Positions 60,301-64,000 of a stretch of 64,000 nt of DNA are shown here, in pieces. The stretch's first letter is position 1. The number at the start of each line of letters is the position of its first letter. Under the pieces are notes generated by a model, which did not search any database, was not told the origin of the DNA, and saw only the letters and a program-made list of their open reading frames with translations. This DNA comes from Blastomussa wellsi (taxonomy: Eukaryota > Cnidaria > Anthozoa > Scleractinia > Plerogyridae), in NCBI GenBank assembly GCA_947652115.1, contig OX393568.1, positions 7,033,320 through 7,097,319 on the forward strand. Direction: 5' to 3'. The translations under genes and the position numbers were made by a program.

Positions 60301-62716
60301 CGACAAATCTCTGTAACAATTTACAGGGACAAGTTGCTGCAACAGTTTGCCTGATCTCCCACAGTGAAATTTTGTCGCTGTGACAGACGTTTGCCCCTGT
60401 AATCAGTCGCATGAAAGCAAACCAGGATGCGTTTTGGATGCAATATAAAATAACACATGGAGAAACTTAGCACAAGAGACCAACTTTTTTCCTCAAAGCA
60501 GAACTTTAAACGCATTACTTGTAAATCTTTCAAATTTGCTATCTAATAATATGGAAAGACCGACGAGGAGTGTTTTTATGTTGAGGTCAGCTTACTTTGA
60601 CAGTTCTTCTACTCTCTTCAGAAGATCATTCTTTTGGGTAACAAGTCTGGTTCTGTAATGAAATTATAAATCAGTACAAAGAAACAAAATGATTATTCAG
60701 GTAATTAATATTTTCCTTCTTTTTCTTTGGCCCAGAGCCTTCCTCACAAGCTACAAATAACTGCCTAGTTATTTGCGCATCAATCATTCAACAGTTATTT
60801 TGCTACAAATAATAATTATTATCAGTAATAATATTATCCTTCTTGTGCATAGTTGTGTCCACCTCTGAGAAAAATGGCAGCGCGTCTTCCAGAGTTGGAA
60901 GAGTCATTTTATTTCTCTAATAGACCAAAAATAAAATGTACAACAGTTGGAATACAAAGAAAGCAACAAATTTCTTTTTTCAGAAATTGAATGAAGACTA
61001 ACTCGGATTATTGATTATTCACTAATCTGCTAGCAGATTAGTGAATAATCTGTAGGTTGCGCTGTTTCCCAGAATTAACTATAGGCTCTTAGCCAATGAG
61101 AAGACAGATGATGAACACAATGTATAATAATTGTTATAATTAATCTCCTTGCCACTGACAGATTAAGATAATTTGTGAATACCATGTTCAGCAATTGTGA
61201 ATTTTATAACTATTACACAAAGAAAGATAATTTGTTGTTAACATTGAAAAAGGTTTGCTTACTTTGCTGTTAATAATTCCTTGTTCTCCTTCAGTACTGT
61301 GTCCAATTCTCCGACCATTGCTGTGATGTCAGCACCAGTGTCCACCTGCCCAATGATGTCAGGCTCTTGAACCGACAGCTCGGCAAATAACGAGTGTGCA
61401 CTAACACCCTCAGGTAATGTCTCCAGGTCAAGAGATATTGGACGCTCTGCCCCCTGTCTGCTACCCTCTCTTCTGATCACGTTGACTGGAGAGGATGATG
61501 CATGAGGGTTCAACTCAGGTGTCATGGCCATGATAGCTGCAGCATCATTGCTCAAGTGAATGAAGCTTCCATCTGGGGGAGTGTGAGCCTCCCCAGACAT
61601 CGCTCTTTCCACATCTGTTACTGTCATGATTGGCATGTTGTCGACATCTGTAAGATGACAGGTTCCAGATTCTAGACTCTGCAAGGAGCTTGCTGTGCTT
61701 GAGCGAGAACCCTTAGACGTCACATCACCAGTCTTAACATCCACTTTATCACTAGCAATGTTAACTCCCACATTATTAGTGCTAACATTTCTAGGAGATG
61801 CCAGATTGTTCTGAATGACAGAGGAAACCTCTCCTTCAGCTGTTGTCTTCCCAGTCACTGCACCTACATGACAATGATAAAAAAATTGCACTTGCCTAGT
61901 ATTTAAGAAGCTACATCATGGTTTCAACACTTTGAAAAATTAATCCTAAATTTTTCAACTTTGTCATTTGTAATCTGTTTCATTCTTCTCCATCCTTATT
62001 CCTTTTTCGTTTAGTATTGCCTCCGGTGTTTTTCTTCCTTAGTAAACTAATACTTTGAGATTTCATTAATTTAAGGGTAATATGGTCTGTCACAAAAATG
62101 ACTCAAAATCTTGTGATGCAGCTCCTTTAACCCCTATTACAAATGAAAGTCACTACTCATTAAGCGGCCACCCCCTATTAGCCAACCAATTATAGCCCCA
62201 AAAGAATTGAAAATAAAACCCTTAGCAGGTTTCCACGATGAAGTGGCAGCAATTGCTGCTCTCCTTTAATTTTACCACCTCTGTCCATTGACAATGAAAA
62301 TATAGAAACCACGACAAAGGAAAAGTAATTAATTTTTATAAATTGTAAGTGAAAAATATTACTTAGTTTTCCACAACATGCAAAAATAGTAGATTGCTTT
62401 GCATGAATGCAGCTCACTCATTTTAAAGCAGAGGGGAAAGGGAACTCTGAAATTACCTCTTAGCACAGCTTCATACATCAACACTTGAATAAAGTGATTT
62501 AACAAGAACACACCTTTCTTGATGCCAGAAAGTTGTTCTTCTTCAAGCGACATCTCATTACTCTCTCGTCTTGGACTAGGAAATGGAGGCACTGCTGCAT
62601 CCACATCAGGGCTCTTTGGTGCTACTGGGGAGGTGCCAGGAGGTACCAAATCCCCTACAGAGTTTGTTGGGGTTCCCACAGGCGACCGTGGAGAGTCTGC
62701 AGAGACAGCCCTTGGT
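42354..62716 (-). CDS. SPAG9: JIP3/JIP4-type JNK scaffold and motor adaptor (19 exons, 5' end outside)
   Basis: Exons 5'->3' on the minus strand: 62716-62514, 61863-61263, 60652-60596, 59895-59800, 58927-58885, 56368-56238, 55586-55527, 54565-54386, 53213-53146, 51847-51702, 51298-50974, 48968-48894, 48351-48198, 48017-47937, 47699-47632, 46129-45981, 45251-45080, 43910-43645, 42686-42354. Total 3208 nt with every phase matching: 1068 residues and a stop. About 250 N-terminal residues (RH1 domain, first coiled coil) should lie upstream of the window. The family (JIP3/MAPK8IP3, JIP4/SPAG9, fly Sunday driver, worm UNC-16) links kinesin-1 and dynein to vesicles and scaffolds JNK kinases. Key motifs: [16 protein letters not shown]2 [101 protein letters not shown] and the end VMVWQVSVT. 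One gene here corresponds to two in vertebrates. Confidence 0.96.
42747..43236 (-). repeat. tRNA-derived SINE interrupted by a MITE
   Basis: On the minus strand the tRNA-like head is GGCGCAGTGGCCTAATGGTT..GGTCTGAGTTCGAGCCTCG (43155-43236). Its body continues at 42747-42880 with the common CCCCCTGGATGGAATGCTAGTCCATCGCAGGG block. The two parts are separated by the 42881-43146 MITE. A degenerate relative of the body is at 62757-62955. Confidence 0.75.
42881..43146. mobile_element. MITE, TIR GCYAATGATACACGGTTCAA, nested in SINE
   Basis: The left end is GCCAATGATACACGGTTCAA and the right end TTGAACCGTGTATCATTAGC. The interior consists of CAACATTTGTTG/CAACAAATGTTG words repeated in both orientations. 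It interrupts the SINE in the last JIP intron. Confidence 0.85.
43985..44095 (+). repeat. tRNA-derived SINE, Thr-like head, second subfamily
   Basis: CTTTGATAGCTCAATTGGTA..GCACTGCACTGGTAACGCAG..GATTCGAATCCCGTTCAAAG has A and B boxes and a GGT anticodon-like triplet with U33. It is followed by CCTGAAATTTTCTTTTCAGG as in the 37460 family. Context (intron, SINE-type tail) favours a SINE over a tRNA-Thr gene. Confidence 0.7.
44193..44820. mobile_element. piggyBac-type MITE flanked by TTAA, copy 2
   Basis: TTAA at 44189-44192 and 44821-44824 flanks inverted ends GGTGATTCCTCAG and CTGAGGAATCAAC. The right half (GCGCAGTAAGGATGCGCCAT) matches the copy at 22506-23150. No transposase frame is present. 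Confidence 0.8.
45555..45656 (+). repeat. Perfect-looking 51-bp tandem duplication
   Basis: CGAGATCCTTTTAGTGTGTC..GCACGCAAAACCTC occurs twice with a 51-bp period (starts 45555 and 45606). It lies in a JIP intron. Confidence 0.9.
46174..46616. mobile_element. MITE, TIR with TTCACGATAGCCGCCATG
   Basis: The left end ATGGACCTAATTCACGATAG (then CCGCCATG) faces the right end CATGGCGGCTATCGTGAATA (then TGGTCTAT). A partial copy is at 37030-37240. Confidence 0.85.
46620..46760. repeat. Fragment of CCAAT-rich foldback family
   Basis: GATAAACCAATCAAAACTGG..CCGCTAAGCGCGGGAAAAAG..TATTGGTTTAATCTCC..TTTTCAATTGAGTGCC matches parts of 29702-30130 and 5575-5800. Confidence 0.6.
48470..48565. repeat. G-rich / C-rich mirror arms
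   Basis: GAGGAGGGGGGAGGGGGAGAGG on the left and CTCCTCCCTCCCCCTCCCCC on the right form an imperfect inverted repeat around CTCAACCACACCAC. It could form a hairpin or quadruplex. It is intronic in the JIP gene. Confidence 0.65.
49099..49186. repeat. Small palindromic MITE, copy 2 of 7391-7477 family
   Basis: GCAACCTCGTTCCCAGGATC opens and GGCCCTGGGAACGAGGTTG closes the element. Confidence 0.85.
49214..49415. mobile_element. Palindromic MITE with ~85-bp arms
   Basis: GGTGATGGCTAAAAGGGATA..TTGTCTTACACGAAGTGTGG..CAACGATT-type arms mirror each other around GGTAGCCACTGAAAGG. The right end is TATCCCTTTTAACGATCACC. Confidence 0.9.
50050..50232. repeat. MITE with TIR AATAGGCCATTTCCGAGTTC, copy 2
   Basis: Near-perfect palindrome. 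AATAGGCCATTTCCGAGTTC at the left and GAACTCGAAAATGGCCTATT at the right, with CATGAAAATGAACATGGAGG in the centre. Confidence 0.9.
50375..50950. mobile_element. Large palindromic element (~575 bp)
   Basis: Both arms contain ATATATCAAACACTCGAGAC-type ends, GTGTTTCATCACATTTC, GGTGTTTGGAAATGTGATG, ATTTTTACGATTTTATTTC and ATGAGTTTGAGAAA, meeting near 50650. Related half copies are 26262-26525 and 55838-56135. Short plus-strand frames repeated in the copies arise from the repeat and are not genes. Confidence 0.85.
52406..52562. repeat. MITE, AATTTTGATATTTTAAAATC type
   Basis: AATTTTGATATTTTAAAATC..GCCTAAAACAATG..CACAAGGCT faces AGCCTTGTAG..CATTGTTTTAGGC-type and ATTTTAAAATATCGAAATT. A half copy (TCTATTGTTTTAGGATGAAT) is at 37375-37415. 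Confidence 0.8.
52660..52828 (-). repeat. tRNA-derived SINE, copy 2
   Basis: The 72-nt minus-strand head 52828-52757 starts GGCTTCATAGCTCAGTTGGT and ends with box B GGGTTCGAATCTCG and TGAAGCC, a perfect 7-bp acceptor stem. The tail (CTGATTTTTTCAGGCTTCTT, TTCCAATTGCTCAAATTGGA) matches 37460-37640. Confidence 0.85.
52910..53047 (-). repeat. tRNA-derived SINE, copy 3 (5'-truncated)
   Basis: Only the B-box half of the head remains (GAGGTCACAGGTTCGAATCC), followed by the same tail as copies 1 and 2. It lies 80 bp from copy 2 in the same orientation. Truncation of the 5' end is typical of retrotransposition by target-primed reverse transcription. Confidence 0.8.
53287..53716. mobile_element. MITE, TIR AAAGTGCACCTAACCCCAAA
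   Basis: The left end is AAAGTGCACCTAACCCCAAA and the right end TTTGGGGTTAGGTGCACTTT. Long arms carry GCATCATTTGTTCCATGACC and GGAACAAATGATGC. A relic of one end (GGGATTAGGTGCACTTTCAA) remains at 21609-21628 in PRPS intron 4. Confidence 0.9.
54676..54861. repeat. MITE with TIR AATAGGCCATTTCCGAGTTC, copy 3
   Basis: The right end AACTCGGAAATGGCCTATTA is intact; the left end is mutated (GACCATTTCTGAGTTCCATT). The interior TTCATATG..AAGTGTGAAAC matches copies 1 and 2. Confidence 0.85.
55838..56135. repeat. Half copy of 50375-50950 family
   Basis: TTTCTCAAACTCATTAATAA..AACAAAGGAAATCAGAACCG..TTTTTACGATTTTATTTCTT..ATCAAACACTCGAGACAGTG matches the right arm of the palindrome at 50375-50950, closely enough to suggest recent activity. 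Confidence 0.85.
56887..57090. mobile_element. CAGGGTTCGTAC element with TGGAGG duplication
   Basis: The ends CAGGGTTCGTAC and GTACAAACCCTG are inverted. TGGAGG flanks both sides (56881-56886 and 57091-57096). The interior is built of TCCATGACTTTC/TTCCATGACC words. Same family as 26656-26934. Confidence 0.85.
57475..58528. mobile_element. Array-bearing transposon with TIRs and 7-bp target duplication
   Basis: The terminal inverted repeat is CCCGGGGTATCCAATCGATG at the left and CATCGATTGGATAGCCCGGG at the right (19 of 20 match). TATGACT flanks both sides exactly (57468-57474 and 58529-58535). Inside each end is an array of ATCGATTGGT / CCAATCGAT words in both orientations (57485-57630 and 58335-58518). 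The middle 700 bp carries a 69-codon ORF at 57798-58007. There is no transposase, so it would be mobilised in trans. It lies in a JIP intron. Confidence 0.85.
57798..58007 (+). CDS. Small HIRAN-like domain protein inside transposon
   Basis: The 69-codon ORF starts [20 protein letters not shown] and ends [13 protein letters not shown] with a TAG stop. The order of elements (VxGYH near 19-23, VGEEF at 30-34, [11 protein letters not shown] at 44-54, LGHLQSEL at 56-63) follows the HIRAN fold, in which a G-Y/H turn, a V-G-E strand, N-A-x-x-V and a final G-H-[LIV]-x-x-E/x-[LA] helix recur. HIRAN domains in HLTF-type enzymes bind 3' ends of single-stranded DNA. Here the usual His-Asp pair after Gly-Asn is replaced. 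It sits alone between the arrays of the 57475-58528 element, with GC content and codon use higher than its surroundings. Assignment is by eye. Confidence 0.5.
   Translation: MSTQDVGVEALLSIRGVVKGYHLCRFEVRVGEEFTANKKRGERGNAFRVVNHRGQLGHLQSELGLLLQG
59200..59415. repeat. GC-rich repeat with GCGGCCATAAATA units
   Basis: GCGGAGCTCCAGCGGCCCAAAGGGCCGCCAAGCGGAGC forms a local hairpin. At the right, ATGGCGGCCATAAATAGCGGCCGTAAATAGTGGCCATAAATAG shows three tandem 13-bp units. An old transposon end in a JIP intron. Confidence 0.5.
61013..61050. repeat. Perfect 38-bp palindrome, no spacer
   Basis: GATTATTCACTAATCTGCT is followed immediately by its exact reverse complement AGCAGATTAGTGAATAATC. It is intronic in the JIP gene. 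Confidence 0.95.
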
Positions 62717-62756
62717 CTGTTGAAGAATAAAAAATATAAAATCAAAGTAAAGTAAG

Positions 62757-62955
62757 GTAAAGGCTTTTTATGCCCAAGTGGCTCAAAGTTCCTGGTAAAG
62801 TATTGCTTTTCTCCCCTGGATAGGAAGATATTACATTGCTCCCAAGCATTCTATCAAGTTACCCTGGCCAACAATTTGCTGGTACCTATTGATAACACCT
62901 GGTTGGAGAGAGGCACTGTGAGACTTCCCCAAAAATATAACACAGCGACCCTTGG
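62757..62955. repeat. Degenerate SINE body
   Basis: TTTTATGCCCAAGTGGCTCA..CTCCCCTGGATAGGAAGATA..ACACCTGGTTGGAGAGAGGCACTGTGAGA follows the same block order as the SINE body at 42747-42880. Confidence 0.55.
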
Positions 62956-64000
62956 TCAAACTCTAACTCTGCTAGCACAATCTTGAGCTTGGAGCCCCCG
63001 TGGCTCCCACAAGCTGAAGATTATAAGGCGAGACTAAAAACATCTTAGATCTGAAGGAAGCTGACAACAGTTTCCTGCACATTCCAGGTCTTGTTTTTTG
63101 AAGGGTCAGTGCTACCACTGCGACCACTATAATGGTACCAAACAAATGCCCAATCATTGGTGAACATGCTGTGATTATTTTCTTGGCATTACCGGTCACC
63201 TTATCAATGGTATAACGGGAAAGACCGCTCTTTTTCGAAAACTGGTGGCCTATTTAACTCGTAAATGTTGATGAAAAAATTATGTCAAAGGTCATAGCAA
63301 CTACAATGAGGAATGTCCTGCCACAAATTATCTATCACAACCAAACTGGCTTTATTGGATTTTACAGCTGAAGAGAATGTTCCTGACCTAATGATCTTTA
63401 TTCATTTCAAAAGGCTTTTGATATCCAAGAATGGAGCTACCTTCAATGTTGTTTGGAATCTTTTAATTTTGGTCCAGAATTCATTCCATGGACCCTTAAT
63501 TTTAGCTTTAAGTGCCTATAACCCAAAAACTAGCTCAGTGACCCCCATTTGTTATTACTTTTTTTGTATTACTGAACAACTTTGATCAACATGCTAAGAT
63601 GCAATTTTTGCCAAGTTAAAAAAATTCTTGGGAACAGTTTCAGAGCCAAATTTAAGGTGGATCTGAAACCGTTCTGGAAGTGGGGTTTGATTTTTGTGTT
63701 TGCCTGCTGCAAACGCATGATCAGACTACATGCTATGTGTGATCAGATTGGGTGCTATGCATTCCATTCATTCTTAGTGAAAGACAAAAGGAATGTGCTT
63801 GAATATACATAAGTGCTTCACATGCATAATGGAAACAAAGACAAATTTCCAGGACTTTTCCAGGCCTTTTCTAGGACTCGCATCAAATTTTCCAGGACTC
63901 CAAAATTCACATTAAACCCTTTTTCGTCCAAGATCCCAATATAAATTCTCCCAACTGTAAGCCTCGCATTCCTTATAAAGTTAGTTCAGAACAATTCATT
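62956..64000. other. JIP gene intron, right edge of window
   Basis: No upstream JIP exon (RH1 or first coiled coil) was found to 64000. The last ~150 bp contain TTCCAGGACTTTTCC / TTTTCCAGGACTCC words related to the CAGGGTTCGTAC element family. Several short frames look like chance ORFs. Confidence 0.5.

Larger units (their letters stand above)
56238..61863 (-). other. JIP leucine-zipper / RH2 segment
   Basis: Within the JIP gene, the end of exon 61263-61863 plus exons 60596-60652, 59800-59895 and 58885-58927 encode a continuous Leu/Glu/Lys-rich coiled coil ([20 protein letters not shown].., [20 protein letters not shown]). This corresponds to the second leucine zipper known in JIP3/4 to bind kinesin light chain and ARF6. 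It runs straight into the RH2 domain (exon 56238-56368, ending WTEMIR), the RILP-homology module that contacts Rab-family GTPases and dynein-related partners. Exon boundaries in RH2 are tight and conserved in sequence. Confidence 0.85.

Overview
This is animal nuclear DNA, most likely from a stony coral or a close anthozoan relative. Genes are split into short exons with GT..AG introns. The sequence is AT-rich and about every kilobase carries a palindromic MITE or a tRNA-derived SINE of types I recognise from coral genomes. The species assignment is inference; the exon structures were read directly from splice sites and reading phase.

Layout. (1) 1-9235, plus strand: the 3' part of a gene for an IQ-motif protein, 12 exons in continuous frame with three IQ calmodulin-binding motifs and an EF-hand-like segment; its 5' end lies left of the window. 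(2) 9236-14640: gene-poor spacer with MITEs, a 21-22 bp minisatellite and one unplaced ORF. (3) 14979-27407, plus strand: a complete 8-exon ribose-phosphate pyrophosphokinase gene (PRPS1/2 type, 318 aa), whose first intron holds a 1.97 kb inverted-repeat element with subterminal arrays. (4) 27978: a possible plus-strand first exon. (5) 32224-28964, minus strand: a 4-exon gene for a 151-aa secreted cysteine-rich protein with one EGF module. (6) 32.2-42.35 kb: intergenic, rich in repeats. (7) 62716-42354, minus strand: 19 exons (1068 codons plus stop, in frame throughout) of a JIP3/JIP4-type JNK-pathway scaffold and motor adaptor; its N-terminal exons lie right of the window.

The genes have no evident joint function: one makes PRPP for nucleotide synthesis, one organises kinase signalling and microtubule transport, one is probably calmodulin-linked, and one is secreted. 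The most unusual structure is in a JIP intron at 57475-58528: a short mobile element with terminal inverted repeats, a perfect 7-bp target duplication, long subterminal arrays of an ATCGATTGG-type word at both ends and one small ORF resembling a HIRAN DNA-binding domain. The element at 16561-18528 has a similar plan with a different repeated word, which suggests a shared design of terminal inverted repeats plus reiterated internal binding-site-like arrays.
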